From assembly GCF_002127265.1 (NCBI RefSeq), contig NZ_NFUU01000003.1, positions 310,001 through 374,000 of the forward strand: DNA of 64,000 nucleotides, written 5' to 3'. Position numbers and translations under genes: made by a program. Of the stretch, positions 30,501 to 40,042 are shown one piece after another; the first letter of the stretch is position 1; each line of letters opens with the position of its first letter. This DNA comes from Hydrogenophaga sp. IBVHS1. GTDB taxonomy: Bacteria > Pseudomonadota > Gammaproteobacteria > Burkholderiales > Burkholderiaceae_C. The notes below the pieces were generated by a model, which was given only the letters and a program-made list of their open reading frames with translations, searched no databases and was not told where the DNA came from.

Positions 30501-30600
30501 GCACGGCGGGTCCTTAGCCGTCGCCCTCAACCTGGCTGTACGCGCCACCCGTGCAACGCGCACAATGCGGCCCTGTTCAAAAGCAAACAAAGGAGTGCCC

Positions 30601-31077
30601 ATGAAAGGCGACGCGAAGGCCATTGGCCACCTGCAGGCCCAGCTCAAGAACGAACTGACGGCCATCAATCAGTATTTCGTTCACTACCGCATGCTCAAGC
30701 ACTGGGGCCTGGACAAACTGGCGCACAAGGAATACGAGGAGTCCATTGGCGAAATGAAGCACGCCGACAAACTGATGGACCGCATCTTCACGCTCGATGG
30801 CCTGCCCAACCTGCAGGACCTGGGCAAGCTGCACATCGGTGAGGACGTGCCCGAAATCCTGAAAAGCGATCTGGCGCTGGAGCAAGGTGCGCAGCACACC
30901 ATCAAAGACGGCATCGCGCACTGCGAAACCGTCCGCGACTACGTGTCACGCGACCTGCTGCAAGGCATCCTGGACGACACCGAGGAACACATCGATTTCC
31001 TCGAAACGCAGATCGAACTGCTCGCCAAGGTCGGCCTGCAGAACTACCTTCAAAGCCAGATGGGTTCGGCGAGCTGA
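30601..31077 (+). CDS. bfr: Bacterioferritin
   Basis: The 158 residues align without gaps to E. coli Bfr. The haem ligand Met52 ([13 protein letters not shown]) and ferroxidase ligands Glu18, Glu51, His54, Glu94 and His130 are present. Position 127, Glu in E. coli, is Thr here ([13 protein letters not shown]). Bfr forms 24-mers that oxidise and store iron. A missing ligand could mean a specialised subunit of a mixed shell. It starts about 100 bp after the imelysin operon and ends at its own terminator. bfd follows. Confidence 0.95.
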   Translation: MKGDAKAIGHLQAQLKNELTAINQYFVHYRMLKHWGLDKLAHKEYEESIGEMKHADKLMDRIFTLDGLPNLQDLGKLHIGEDVPEILKSDLALEQGAQHTIKDGIAHCETVRDYVSRDLLQGILDDTEEHIDFLETQIELLAKVGLQNYLQSQMGSAS

Positions 31078-31102
31078 CGTCTCACACACCGCCGGTCCGA
31101 CT

Positions 31103-31130
31103 AAACCCCGCCACAGTGCGGGGTTTCTTT
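31103..31130 (+). terminator. Intrinsic terminator of bfr
   Basis: AAACCCCGC and GCGGGGTTT form a 9-bp perfect stem around a 6-nt loop, followed by a T-rich run (TTTCTTT). It lies 26 nt after the bfr stop and isolates bfr from bfd. Confidence 0.88.
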
Positions 31131-31144
31131 CATTTATTGAATAC

Positions 31145-31161
31145 GATCAATTATCATTTGC
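31145..31161. promoter_or_regulatory. Candidate Fur box upstream of bfd
   Basis: GATCAATTATCATTTGC contains ATTATC followed by ATTTGC, two Fur-type hexamers in tandem, inside an AT-rich island directly before bfd. bfd is iron-repressed in other proteobacteria. The match is weaker than that at 25609. Confidence 0.45.
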
Positions 31162-31198
31162 AGGCGTTTCCACCTTTGAACCCTGCCTGTCTCCCACC

Positions 31199-31423
31199 AT
31201 GATCGTTTGCGTTTGCCATCGCGTCAGTGACCAGACCATCGCACGTTGTGCGCGCTCCGGCATGGCGTTTGACGACATCCAGCTCGAGCTCGGCGTGGCC
31301 ACCCAGTGCGGGCAATGCGAGTCCGGTGCCCGGTCGCTCTGGTCGGAATGCACGCCCCATCAGGCTGTGGCCCACATCAAGCTACACCCTGCCGCCCTGC
31401 CGGCCCAGGCTGCAACGGCCTGA
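31199..31423 (+). CDS. bfd: Bacterioferritin-associated ferredoxin
   Basis: A 74-residue [2Fe-2S] protein with the BFD cysteine pattern: Cys4 and Cys6 (MIVCVCHRVSD) and Cys37 and Cys40 (QCGQCESG). Bfd docks on bacterioferritin and feeds electrons to the haem, releasing stored iron as Fe2+. It is separated from bfr by a terminator and has its own AT-rich promoter with a Fur-like site. Storage and release genes are therefore adjacent but separately controlled, which fits opposite needs under iron limitation. Confidence 0.93.
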   Translation: MIVCVCHRVSDQTIARCARSGMAFDDIQLELGVATQCGQCESGARSLWSECTPHQAVAHIKLHPAALPAQAATA

Positions 31424-31603
31424 GGACCAGGCGCATACTGCGCTTGGCTCTATTGCGTGCCTCGCCGGGCACATTCCCTCCTGATTCGTCACAAGCGTTG
31501 CGACGCTTTGCGCAGTTTTACGTACTAGGGTTTTCCCGGTCACCGCTTTAGAATGCGCGATTCCGTTCCGCATCGCAAGATAACAATCGCTGGAGACAAG
31601 AGC

Positions 31604-33931
31604 ATGAGCATGGACAACAGCCCTGAGAACAAGCGCGCCGAATTGCGCCGCGCCGCACTCGAGTACCACGAGTTTCCGATCCCGGGCAAAGTGGCCATTG
31701 CCGCCACCAAGCAGCTCACCAACCAGCGCGACCTTGCGCTGGCCTACTCGCCCGGCGTTGCCGCACCGTGCGAGGAGATCGTGGCCGATCCGGCCAACGC
31801 CTTCAAGTACACCAGCCGCGGCAACCTCGTGGCGGTCATCACCAACGGCACCGCCGTGCTCGGCCTGGGCGACATCGGCCCACTCGCCGCCAAGCCCGTG
31901 ATGGAAGGCAAGGGCGTGCTGTTCAAGAAGTTCTCGGGCATCGATGTGTTCGACATCGAGATTAACGAGAAAGACCCGGACAAGCTGGTCGAGATCATTG
32001 CTTCGCTCGAGCCCACGTTCGGCGGCATCAACCTCGAAGACATCAAGGCGCCTGACTGCTTCTACGTCGAGCGCAAGCTGCGCGAACGCATGAAGATTCC
32101 GGTCTTCCACGACGATCAGCACGGCACCGCCATCGTGGTCGGTGCCGCCATCCTCAACGGCCTGAAGGTGGTCAAGAAGGATCCGAAAAAGATCAAGCTC
32201 GTTACCTCGGGCGCTGGCGCCGCGGCCCTGGCCTGTCTGGGCCTGCTGGTCAAGCTGGGCATACCGCGCGAGAACATCTGGGTGACCGATCTGGCCGGTG
32301 TGGTTTATGAAGGCCGCACCGAACTGATGGACGAGGACAAGATCCAGTTTGCGCAGGCGACCGACCACCGGACCCTGCGCGATGTGATTGCCGGTGCCGA
32401 CATTTTCCTGGGCCTGTCCGCCGGAGGCGTGCTGAAGCAGGACATGGTCAAGAGCATGGCCGCCAACCCGCTCATCCTGGCATTGGCCAATCCGAATCCC
32501 GAGATCTCGCCCGAGGATGTGAAGGCGGTGCGCGACGACGCCATCATGGCGACAGGCCGCACCGACTACCCGAACCAGGTCAACAACGTCCTGTGCTTTC
32601 CCTACATCTTCCGTGGCGCGCTCGACGCGGGCGCCTCCACCATCACCGACGAGATGGAGATCGCGGCGGTGCACGCCATCGCCGAACTGGCGCAGGCCGA
32701 GCAGAGCGAGGTGGTGGCAGCCGCCTACGCCGGTGAGAAGCTGGCCTTTGGCCCCGAGTACCTGATCCCCAAACCGTTCGACCCGCGCCTCATGATGAAG
32801 ATCGCGCCGGCCGTGGCACAGGCGGCCGCCGACAGCGGCGTGGCGCTGCGTCCGGTGACCGACATGGCCGCCTACCGCGAACGGCTGCAGAGCTTCGTGT
32901 TTGCCTCCGGCACGATCATGAAACCGATTTTTGCCGCCGCGAAACTGGCCGAGCGCAAGCGGGTGGCCTACGCCGAGGGCGAAGAGGAGCGCGTGCTGCG
33001 CGCCTGCCAGATCGTGGTCGACGAAGGGCTTGCCCGGCCCACGTTGATCGGGCGCCCGCAGATCATTGCGCAGCGCATCGAGAAATTCGGCCTGCGGCTG
33101 CGCGAAGAGCTCGACTACGACATCGTCAACGTCGAGCAGGACAGCCGCTACCGCGACTTCTGGCAGACCTACCACCGCATGACCGAGCGCAAGGGCGTGA
33201 CCGCGCAACTGGCCAAGATCGAGATGCGCCGCCGTCTCACATTGATTGGCTCCATGCTGCTGCACAAGGGCGAGGTCGACGGCATGATCTGCGGCACCTG
33301 GGGCTCGACCCACACGCACCTGAAGTACATCGACGAGGTGATCGGCAAGCGCGCGGGTGGCAGCCCCAGCACTGCGCAGGACGTGCGCATTTACGCCTGC
33401 ATGAACGGATTGATGTTGCCAGGGCGCCAGCTGTTTCTGGTCGACACCCACGTCAACTACGACCCGACACCTGAGGAGCTCTGCGAGATCACGGTGATGG
33501 CGGCAGAGGAGATGCTGCGTTTTGGCCTGGTGCCCAAAGCCGCCCTGCTTTCGCATTCCAACTTTGGCTCCAGCGACGAACCGAGCGCCATCAAGATGCG
33601 CCGCACGCTGGCGCTCTTGCGCGAGCAGGCGCCCTGGCTGGAAGCGGACGGCGAAATGCACGGAGATGTGGCATTGGACCCGGCGGCCCGCCAGGCACTC
33701 ATGCCGAACTCGACCCTCAAAGGTGCGGCCAACCTGCTGGTGCTGCCCAACATCGACGCCGCGAACATCGCCTACAACCTCCTGAAGACGGCAGCTGGCG
33801 GAAACATCGCCATCGGCCCTGTGCTGCTGGGCGCCGACAAGCCGGTGCACATCCTCACGGCAAGCGCCACCGTGCGCCGCATTGTCAACATGACCGCCCT
33901 CACCGTGGCCGACGCAAACGTTTCCCGTTGA
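31604..33931 (+). CDS. maeB: NADP-dependent malic enzyme with C-terminal phosphotransacetylase-like domain
   Basis: I start at [21 protein letters not shown], for 775 residues, typical of MaeB. The N-terminal malic domain has [19 protein letters not shown] and the metal/substrate segment [20 protein letters not shown]. The NAD(P)-binding domain follows ([16 protein letters not shown]). The last 320 residues are PTA_PTB-like ([21 protein letters not shown] ... [20 protein letters not shown]), which in MaeB is regulatory and binds acetyl-CoA rather than catalytic. It oxidatively decarboxylates malate to pyruvate, giving NADPH. A -10-like TAGAAT lies at 31549-31554. Confidence 0.96.
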   Translation: MSMDNSPENKRAELRRAALEYHEFPIPGKVAIAATKQLTNQRDLALAYSPGVAAPCEEIVADPANAFKYTSRGNLVAVITNGTAVLGLGDIGPLAAKPVMEGKGVLFKKFSGIDVFDIEINEKDPDKLVEIIASLEPTFGGINLEDIKAPDCFYVERKLRERMKIPVFHDDQHGTAIVVGAAILNGLKVVKKDPKKIKLVTSGAGAAALACLGLLVKLGIPRENIWVTDLAGVVYEGRTELMDEDKIQFAQATDHRTLRDVIAGADIFLGLSAGGVLKQDMVKSMAANPLILALANPNPEISPEDVKAVRDDAIMATGRTDYPNQVNNVLCFPYIFRGALDAGASTITDEMEIAAVHAIAELAQAEQSEVVAAAYAGEKLAFGPEYLIPKPFDPRLMMKIAPAVAQAAADSGVALRPVTDMAAYRERLQSFVFASGTIMKPIFAAAKLAERKRVAYAEGEEERVLRACQIVVDEGLARPTLIGRPQIIAQRIEKFGLRLREELDYDIVNVEQDSRYRDFWQTYHRMTERKGVTAQLAKIEMRRRLTLIGSMLLHKGEVDGMICGTWGSTHTHLKYIDEVIGKRAGGSPSTAQDVRIYACMNGLMLPGRQLFLVDTHVNYDPTPEELCEITVMAAEEMLRFGLVPKAALLSHSNFGSSDEPSAIKMRRTLALLREQAPWLEADGEMHGDVALDPAARQALMPNSTLKGAANLLVLPNIDAANIAYNLLKTAAGGNIAIGPVLLGADKPVHILTASATVRRIVNMTALTVADANVSR

Positions 33932-34154
33932 AGCTTCTTGTAAAAGCAAGCACTAACTTTTGCACACAGTTTTGATGCCCTGAGTTTGCCCTCTTTTTCA
34001 GCAGGCCCTTGCATTTTCGGGCCGGCTCAGGCACACTAGCGAGCTTGGATTTCAGGGTTAACCCGGCCCAAGTCGCTCTGCAAAAGAATGCTTTTTCGCT
34101 CATTTTGTCCAGTGCCGGAGGCGGGTTGATCGCATCAGAAGGCAGGGCAATCTC

Positions 34155-34586
34155 ATGGATCTGAAGCAGATCCGGACTCGCATCGGGAGCGTCAGGGGAG
34201 TGGCCATCGGGGTCATTGCGGCCACCGTATTGGTCACGATGAGCACCTTGGTGGTGCAAGCCCGATCCCCCGAAGCTGTGGCTCCGGCACTTGCCTCAGC
34301 ACCCATGTCGATCTCCGGCTTGCCGGTACAAGGCCAGGAAGTATTGGGCCTGATCCGGCAAGGTGGGCCCTTCCGTTACGAGAAAGACGGCACGGTGTTC
34401 GGCAATCGCGAGCGCCTGTTGCCAGGCCAGAAGCGTGGGTACTACCGGGAATACACGGTACCCACCCCGGGCCTGAGTCACCGGGGAGCCCGGCGGATCG
34501 TGTGCGGCGGCTTCAAACCCCGTTGGCCTGACGCGTGTTATTACACCGAAGACCACTACAACAGCTTCCGGCTGGTGGTGCAGTAA
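34155..34586 (+). CDS. Secreted or membrane-anchored barnase-like ribonuclease (N1/T1 family)
   Basis: This 143-residue protein has a basic head and one hydrophobic segment (GVAIGVIAATVLVTMSTLVV), so it is exported or anchored. The second half is a ribonuclease N1/barnase domain: RYEKDGTVFGNRERLLP, the general-base Glu in YYREYTVPTPG (barnase Glu73), Arg in RGARRIVCGG (Arg87), and His in TEDHYNSF (His102). Two Cys (CGGFKPRWPDAC) could form a disulfide in the periplasm. A barstar-family gene follows 54 bp downstream. The 220-bp upstream region is noticeably less GC-rich than its surroundings. Confidence 0.88.
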   Translation: MDLKQIRTRIGSVRGVAIGVIAATVLVTMSTLVVQARSPEAVAPALASAPMSISGLPVQGQEVLGLIRQGGPFRYEKDGTVFGNRERLLPGQKRGYYREYTVPTPGLSHRGARRIVCGGFKPRWPDACYYTEDHYNSFRLVVQ

Positions 34587-34640
34587 GTCTTGGGTGATGT
34601 GAGCGGATTTTTAACTTTGACCTTAGAAAGAGACGCGGAG

Positions 34641-35183
34641 ATGGACACGCCACTTCGTAACGTACGACCCAATATCGTTCAGTCGATTCGCGCCCATGGC
34701 GTGAAAGACCTGCAGGCCGCGGCCGAGCACTTGGGACATCACTTCCTGTACGCCAACCTGGCCAAAGCCCAGAGCAAGCAGGACGTGCTGGAATTGATCG
34801 CTGCGCAATACACCTTGCCTTCGCACTTCGGCAAGAACTTCGATGCGCTCTACGACTGCATGACCGACATGGTTCACAAGTCAGGGCCGCAGACCGGGTT
34901 CATCGTGGTGCTGGAGCACATTCCTGCGCACGCCAAATTCGACAAGGAAGCGCGCGAGCAGTTGCTGGACATCTTCCGCGATGCCGCCGACTACTGGTCC
35001 GATCGCAAGATTCCGTTCCGGTGCTTCTATTCGTTCTCGGTGGCGCGCTCGCCCAAGGGCGAAGAGCAGATCGAGGTGCACAGCGATGAGCCCATGCCCA
35101 CGGACAAGATCCTGGACGTGAGCCCGATGGCGCTGCGCATGAGCAGCCCGTTCAACGCCGGTTACTGGCTCGCCGCAGCCTGA
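34641..35183 (+). CDS. Barstar-family protein, probable inhibitor of the adjacent RNase
   Basis: I start at MDTPLRNVRPNIVQSI with GCGGAG immediately before it; an earlier start at 34590 is possible. The 180 residues include the barstar core YTLPSHFGKNFDALYDCMTDMV, where barstar helices contact the barnase active site. About 80 further residues follow (PTDKILDVSPMALRMSSPFNAGYWLAAA), making it twice as long as Bacillus barstar (about 90). There is no signal peptide, so it would protect the cytoplasm while the RNase is exported. A bidirectional terminator follows. Toxin/immunity function is inferred from the pairing. Confidence 0.82.
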   Translation: MDTPLRNVRPNIVQSIRAHGVKDLQAAAEHLGHHFLYANLAKAQSKQDVLELIAAQYTLPSHFGKNFDALYDCMTDMVHKSGPQTGFIVVLEHIPAHAKFDKEAREQLLDIFRDAADYWSDRKIPFRCFYSFSVARSPKGEEQIEVHSDEPMPTDKILDVSPMALRMSSPFNAGYWLAAA

Positions 35184-35198
35184 ACAGGCGATCTCTTG

Positions 35199-35229
35199 AA
35201 AAAGCCGCTGTACTTGCAGCGGCTTTTTT
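35199..35229. terminator. Bidirectional terminator between the barstar-like gene and rsmA
   Basis: AGCCGCTG and CAGCGGCT form an 8-bp stem with a 6-nt loop. A-rich and T6 flanks give U-tracts in both directions. It serves the barstar-like gene on the plus strand and rsmA on the minus strand. The rsmA stop codon touches the U-tract. Confidence 0.88.
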
Positions 35230-35999
35230 CATTCCTGTGACTGCGTTCTTTGGGCCAGCTGAACGTATTCGCTCACAGGCACTTCTTCGGCCCGGCGTTG
35301 CAGGTCGAACTCACCCGTGAATCCTTTTTCTTCGAGCCAGCGGCCCAGCGTGTTGCGCAGGATCTTGCGGCGCTGGCTGAAGGCGGTCTGCACCAGCGCG
35401 CCGTAGTGCGCCACGTCGATGGCTGGCGGTTCGGCCAATGGCACCATGCGCACGATGGCGCTGTCCACGCGAGGTGGTGGATCGAAGCTCTCGGGTGGCA
35501 CGAACAGCACGTTCTCCATCGCGTAACGCCACTGCAGCATGACCGAAAGCCGGCTGTAGTCTGACGTGCCGGGCCTGGCCACCATGCGGTCAATCACTTC
35601 TTTCTGAAGCATGAAGTGCTGGTCCTTCACCACGCTCACGTGATCAAGCAGGTGAAACAGGATCGGCGTCGAGATGTTGTACGGCAGGTTGCCGACCACT
35701 CGAACATGCGGCGTGCCCAGACGCTCGGCCAGCGCGGTGAAATCCACCTTCAGGACGTCCGACTCCACGACCTCCAGCTGGCCATGGCCCCGCAGGCGTT
35801 GCGCGAGATCACGATCCAGTTCAATCACCGTGAGACGCCCCAGGCGCTCGACCAAGGGCTGCGTCAGCGCGGCGAGCCCGGGTCCGATCTCGATCATGGC
35901 GTCGCTGCGTTGCGGCGCGATCAACCCGACGATCGCCTCAATGACGGCGCCATCGGTGAGGAAATGCTGGCCGAAGCGCTTGCGCGCAATGTGCTTCAT
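35229..35999 (-). CDS. rsmA: 16S rRNA (adenine1518/1519-N6)-dimethyltransferase
   Basis: The start [20 protein letters not shown] gives 256 residues. The SAM-binding motif is [18 protein letters not shown], the acidic loop [14 protein letters not shown], and the catalytic motif [15 protein letters not shown]. The enzyme dimethylates two adjacent adenines in the loop of helix 45 during 30S assembly. It is last in the lptD-surA-rsmA unit, 25 bp after surA. In E. coli the same genes are followed by pdxA between surA and rsmA; pdxA is absent here. Confidence 0.96.
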   Translation of the reverse strand: MKHIARKRFGQHFLTDGAVIEAIVGLIAPQRSDAMIEIGPGLAALTQPLVERLGRLTVIELDRDLAQRLRGHGQLEVVESDVLKVDFTALAERLGTPHVRVVGNLPYNISTPILFHLLDHVSVVKDQHFMLQKEVIDRMVARPGTSDYSRLSVMLQWRYAMENVLFVPPESFDPPPRVDSAIVRMVPLAEPPAIDVAHYGALVQTAFSQRRKILRNTLGRWLEEKGFTGEFDLQRRAEEVPVSEYVQLAQRTQSQE

Positions 36000-36024
36000 G
36001 GCCAGCAAGTCGCCCGACCGCGCT

Positions 36025-37416
36025 TCACCGCTGGGGCGCTTCGCGGTATTCGATGAAGGCGCGCCCGCGCACGTCCTGCGCCCAGACCCGCAAGGCTTCC
36101 TCGGTCTTTTTCTCGCGCACCAGGCCACGGACGATCTCGCGTTGCTCGCGCGCTGAAAGCTTGGTCTGACGGCGCTCCTCGACCTTGATGAGGTGCACGC
36201 CAAAGCGCGAGACGAGCGGCGCCGACACTTCACCTGGCCGCAAGCTGTTCATGGCCTGCTCGAACTCGGGCACAAACTGGCCAGGGCCCGCCCAGCCCAG
36301 ATCGCCGCCCTGGCTGGCTGAACCATCCTGGCTGTGCTCGCGGGCGAGCGCCTCGAAGCTCCCCTGCCCGCTGGCCAGTTGCTGCCGCCAGCCATTGAGG
36401 CGGCTCACCGCGTCTGCCTGACTGAGCTGGCCATCGGGTCGCAGCAGGATGTGACGTGCCCGGGTCTGGGTCACATTGACGTCGGGCATGCCGGCCTGCC
36501 GCTTGTCGAGCACTTTGAGAATGTGAAAACCTGCGGGGCTTCGCAGCGGTCCGGCGATGGCGCCCACGCTCAGCGAACGCGTGGCGTCCACGAACAGCGA
36601 AGGCAGACGCTCGGCTTGCCGCATGCCGAACTCGCCTCCATTGACGCGCTCCGGTGCGCTGGAGAACTCACGCGCGAGTTGCGCGAAGTCCGCGCCTGCG
36701 CGCGCACGATCTGCCACGCCTTGAGCCTTGTCCTGCAACTCCTTGATGCGCTCGGGGCTGGCGCCCTCGGGCACGATGAAGAGGATGTGCGCCAGGTTGA
36801 GTTCGAGGTTGGCGAGAACATCGCTGCCCTGTTGCTCGCGAATGAAGTCGTCGATGTCGGCTTCGGTCACGCGCACGCGCGAGTCGACCTGCCGCTCGCG
36901 CACGCGCTGCAGCAGGATCTGGCTGCGCAAGTCGTTGCGCAGGCGGTTGATGTCCACGCCTTCAGCAGCCAGGCGGCGGCGGAACTGCTCGGGGTTCAGC
37001 TGGTTCTGCGCGGCAATGGATTGCTCGGCCTGAGTCACATCGGCTTCACTCACCGTGATGCCCAGCTCGGTGGCTTGCTGGATCTGGATGCGCTCGTTGA
37101 TGATCTGTTCGAGCACCTGGCGGGCCAGTTGATCGCGAGGGGGCATGGGCGCGCCCTGCTGAGCCAGCTGCTGCTCCACGCGCACGAGGCGTTGACGCAC
37201 CTCGTTGTTGGTCACGGGCTCGGAGTTGACCAGGGCGACGATGTAGTCGGCGGTGCCTTGCACGTTGGCGGCGCCCACGGAGGCGGGCGCATTGCGCGGC
37301 AGGTCGAGCTGGCCCGAAGGGCGCAGGCCCTGCGCTTGAACAGACAGGGACCCCAACAGGGTGGCGCACGCCAGCCAGATGGCCGGGCGGATGCAGACGG
37401 GAAAGCGGTCAGTCAT
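36025..37416 (-). CDS. surA: Periplasmic chaperone / peptidyl-prolyl isomerase SurA
   Basis: The start [20 protein letters not shown] gives 463 residues with a signal peptide (cleavage near SVQAQG). A SurA N-terminal chaperone domain ([21 protein letters not shown]) is followed by two parvulin domains. The first is [13 protein letters not shown] ... [11 protein letters not shown], and the second [13 protein letters not shown] ... [11 protein letters not shown], with a short C-terminal helix. It escorts outer-membrane proteins, including LptD, through the periplasm. Its ATG overlaps the lptD stop by 8 bp, coupling the chaperone to a major client. Confidence 0.95.
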   Translation of the reverse strand: MTDRFPVCIRPAIWLACATLLGSLSVQAQGLRPSGQLDLPRNAPASVGAANVQGTADYIVALVNSEPVTNNEVRQRLVRVEQQLAQQGAPMPPRDQLARQVLEQIINERIQIQQATELGITVSEADVTQAEQSIAAQNQLNPEQFRRRLAAEGVDINRLRNDLRSQILLQRVRERQVDSRVRVTEADIDDFIREQQGSDVLANLELNLAHILFIVPEGASPERIKELQDKAQGVADRARAGADFAQLAREFSSAPERVNGGEFGMRQAERLPSLFVDATRSLSVGAIAGPLRSPAGFHILKVLDKRQAGMPDVNVTQTRARHILLRPDGQLSQADAVSRLNGWRQQLASGQGSFEALAREHSQDGSASQGGDLGWAGPGQFVPEFEQAMNSLRPGEVSAPLVSRFGVHLIKVEERRQTKLSAREQREIVRGLVREKKTEEALRVWAQDVRGRAFIEYREAPQR

Positions 37417-39982
37417 ATTGTTGGAACCGGCTGGGCGGGTTGATTTCTTCACGCAGGTACTGATAGCGCGGCACATTTTCCTTGAGGGTTCGGAGCGGGT
37501 TGGAGCCCAATCGCGAGAACCCGGTGAACTCCAGCTGGAACAGGATACGCTGGTTGGCCGTGGCGCCGCTGCGCTGCAGGCGCTCGAGCACCACGCGTCC
37601 GACCCAGCATCCGGCATCGTACTCAAAGCCGGCCACCAGATCGACCACCTTCTTGTCCGGCACGCTGTAGTTGACGCGGCCCACGCTGTACCACTGACCC
37701 GGGCCGAGGCCTCGACCCGGCACTTTGGTGTAGGCCGGTTCGCCCCAGAGGTCGTTGAGCGGCCACTGCCAGCCGATGTCGAACTGTTCGCTGGTGCCGC
37801 GTTGCAGGCGGTAAGCCGCGCTGAACACGCGGTAGTTGCCCGGGGTGTAGCGGCCGCCCAGCGTGGTGCGCACCGACTCGCGGTTGCTCGGGTTGAACTG
37901 CACGTTGGTGTCGATCGACCAGCGTGGGCTCCACTGCACGCGCGTGGCCACCAGGATGTCGCTCAACTGCTCGGTGACCGGATCGCCGCCTGGCAGACCG
38001 CGGGCGTTGGGCAAAAAGACGTTCTGATCCTGAAACAGGTAGCGTTGGGCCACGCCCACACGCACCATTTCGGCACCGGTGCCGGGATCGAGCAGGCGCG
38101 AACTCACGCCGAGGGTGAGCGCCCGGGTGTCGGAGATGCGGTCGTTTCCACCAAACACGTTCTCCGAAAAGATGGAGGCAAAGTTGAAGTCGTTCGTCGC
38201 CGAGTCGTAGTTGGGCAACAGGCTCTGATCGCGGAATGGCGTCCAGGTGAAGAACGCGCGCGGCTCCAGCGTCTGAACGAAGGAACGACCAAAGTAACTG
38301 GCGTCGCGCTCGAAGACGAGCCCGCTGTCCAGGCTGACGGTGGGCACCACGCGCGTGGCGCTGCGTGCGCCGTTCGCCAGCGGGTTGTCAAAGTTGTAAT
38401 GGGTGGCGTGCAGCTGCGCGCGCGGCTTGACGAACCAGCCCGGCGCGAGCCAGCGGCGGCTGATCTCGGCCACCGACATGGTGCGCGAGCCATTGGTCTG
38501 GCGCGTGAGCAGCGGGTTCGATTCAAAACGGGTGAAGTCGGTGAGCACCGACCAGTCCCAGCCGCCCAGCCCGGCGATACGGGTGTCGCCCTGGCTGTAG
38601 CGTGCGGCAATCGACGGCAGGCGGTCGTACGGCGGGGTGATCGGTGCGTCGATGTCCTGCAGCGTCTGCCAGCTGTAGGTGCCCGCGCTCACCGCCCAGG
38701 GGCCACGCCCCCAGCTCACCACCGCATCGCTGGCCAGCAAGCGCGTGGTCAGCGATGCGGTGGCGCGGGGAAAGTCGCGCCAGTAGTCGTCATCGCTCAC
38801 GCGGTTGAGGTTCAGGTATAGGCCGGTGGACCCGTTGGCGCCCAGCCGGTCGGTCAGCTTGGTCAGGTTCTGCTGATGCTGCAACGTGTAGCCCCAGCGG
38901 TCGGCGTTGCGCAGCTGGTCCGACGGCATGAACGCGCCACGCACCTGCCCGGAATAGCTCGGCTGCAGGTAACGGAACTCGCCGCCCAGATCCACGCCGC
39001 GCTTGCTCATGAACGTGGGGTAGAGCGTGGCGTCGAAATTGGGTGCGAGGTTGAGGTAATACGGCTGCGTGAATTCCAGGCCACTGATGTTGTCGATGTT
39101 CAGCGTCGGCGGCAGCAGGCCCGACTTGCGTGCATCGGTCAGTGGGAAGGTGAAGTAAGGCGCGCCGAGGATGGGCACGCCCTTGAATTCCAGCACGCCG
39201 TTGGTGGCCTTGCCGATTTCCTCCACGTTGTCGAACTCGATGCGCGAGGCGCGCACCATCCAGTCGGGCATCCAGTCCGCGCCGGGGGTTCGCGGGCAGG
39301 TGGAGTAGCGCGCGTCATACGCGTTGGCATGGTCTTTGTCGATGAAATCGACCCGGCTGGCGTCGCCCTTGCCTTCGTTTTCGAGCAGCTCGAAGGTGGG
39401 CTGGGTGAACGTCCCCTGAAAGGTGTCCATGTTGAGCTGCAGGTCGGGCCCACGAAAGCGGTTGCCATCGCGGTTGACGAGCACGTTGCCGGTGGCCCGG
39501 GCGTCGTTGTTGCTCTGGTTGATCTGCAATCGATCGCCCCGGATCACGATGTCGTGCCGACGCAGCTCGGCCGAACCTTCCACCGCCGTCACCCCATCGG
39601 TCTGGCCTTCAATGCGGTCACCCGAGATGAAGGTGGGCGCCTGCTGGCGCGCGCCCTCCGGCAGGGTTTCCTGCAACATGCCGCTGGGCTTGAGGCCTGT
39701 GGCCGGGGTGGTTGGGGCGGCATCGTCGCCATCGCCAGACTGGGCACGCACCCAGCCCGGCGATGCCAGGGCGCCCAGCGCGAGCAAGGCGAGCAGCACG
39801 TGCACGCCCCGCGCAACGGGTGCGGCCACGAAGAGGGGAGCGCGCCTGCCGCGGTGGGCGAGGCCGGAGCGCTGCGGGTCGGTGCGACGGTTCAAGGAGA
39901 AGAGTTCGTTGGCCCGGCTACCTGGACACGCATGGGAGCCGGCTGCCTGCCCAGCAGGGGGGTTTGTAGAATCAGGTGGCAT
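37409..39982 (-). CDS. lptD: LPS-assembly protein LptD
   Basis: This 857-residue protein has an unusually long N-terminus before the hydrophobic signal (VHVLLALLALGALASPGWVRAQ, about residues 60-80); an internal start cannot be excluded. A periplasmic OstA-like jellyroll follows (EGSAELRRHDIVIRGDRLQIN ... ATGNVLVNRDGNRFRGPDLQL), then a large beta-barrel ending near EFTGFSRLGSNPLR. Cysteines are few (YSTCPRTPG and DAGCWVGRV), compatible with one long-range disulfide rather than the two of E. coli. With LptE it inserts LPS into the outer leaflet. It is first of lptD-surA-rsmA and divergent from amgK by 60 bp. Confidence 0.95.
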   Translation of the reverse strand: MPPDSTNPPAGQAAGSHACPGSRANELFSLNRRTDPQRSGLAHRGRRAPLFVAAPVARGVHVLLALLALGALASPGWVRAQSGDGDDAAPTTPATGLKPSGMLQETLPEGARQQAPTFISGDRIEGQTDGVTAVEGSAELRRHDIVIRGDRLQINQSNNDARATGNVLVNRDGNRFRGPDLQLNMDTFQGTFTQPTFELLENEGKGDASRVDFIDKDHANAYDARYSTCPRTPGADWMPDWMVRASRIEFDNVEEIGKATNGVLEFKGVPILGAPYFTFPLTDARKSGLLPPTLNIDNISGLEFTQPYYLNLAPNFDATLYPTFMSKRGVDLGGEFRYLQPSYSGQVRGAFMPSDQLRNADRWGYTLQHQQNLTKLTDRLGANGSTGLYLNLNRVSDDDYWRDFPRATASLTTRLLASDAVVSWGRGPWAVSAGTYSWQTLQDIDAPITPPYDRLPSIAARYSQGDTRIAGLGGWDWSVLTDFTRFESNPLLTRQTNGSRTMSVAEISRRWLAPGWFVKPRAQLHATHYNFDNPLANGARSATRVVPTVSLDSGLVFERDASYFGRSFVQTLEPRAFFTWTPFRDQSLLPNYDSATNDFNFASIFSENVFGGNDRISDTRALTLGVSSRLLDPGTGAEMVRVGVAQRYLFQDQNVFLPNARGLPGGDPVTEQLSDILVATRVQWSPRWSIDTNVQFNPSNRESVRTTLGGRYTPGNYRVFSAAYRLQRGTSEQFDIGWQWPLNDLWGEPAYTKVPGRGLGPGQWYSVGRVNYSVPDKKVVDLVAGFEYDAGCWVGRVVLERLQRSGATANQRILFQLEFTGFSRLGSNPLRTLKENVPRYQYLREEINPPSRFQQYD

Positions 39983-40042
39983 TATCCACTGCCCGTCGCG
40001 GGCTCAGACCGAGCAACGGCCGACCCGACACCCAACATCATC

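Noticed and set aside
34155..35183. Classic type II toxin-antitoxin module
   Set aside because: The RNase has an export segment and comes before the inhibitor with its own 54-bp gap. This fits a secreted enzyme with an immunity protein better than an intracellular stability module.
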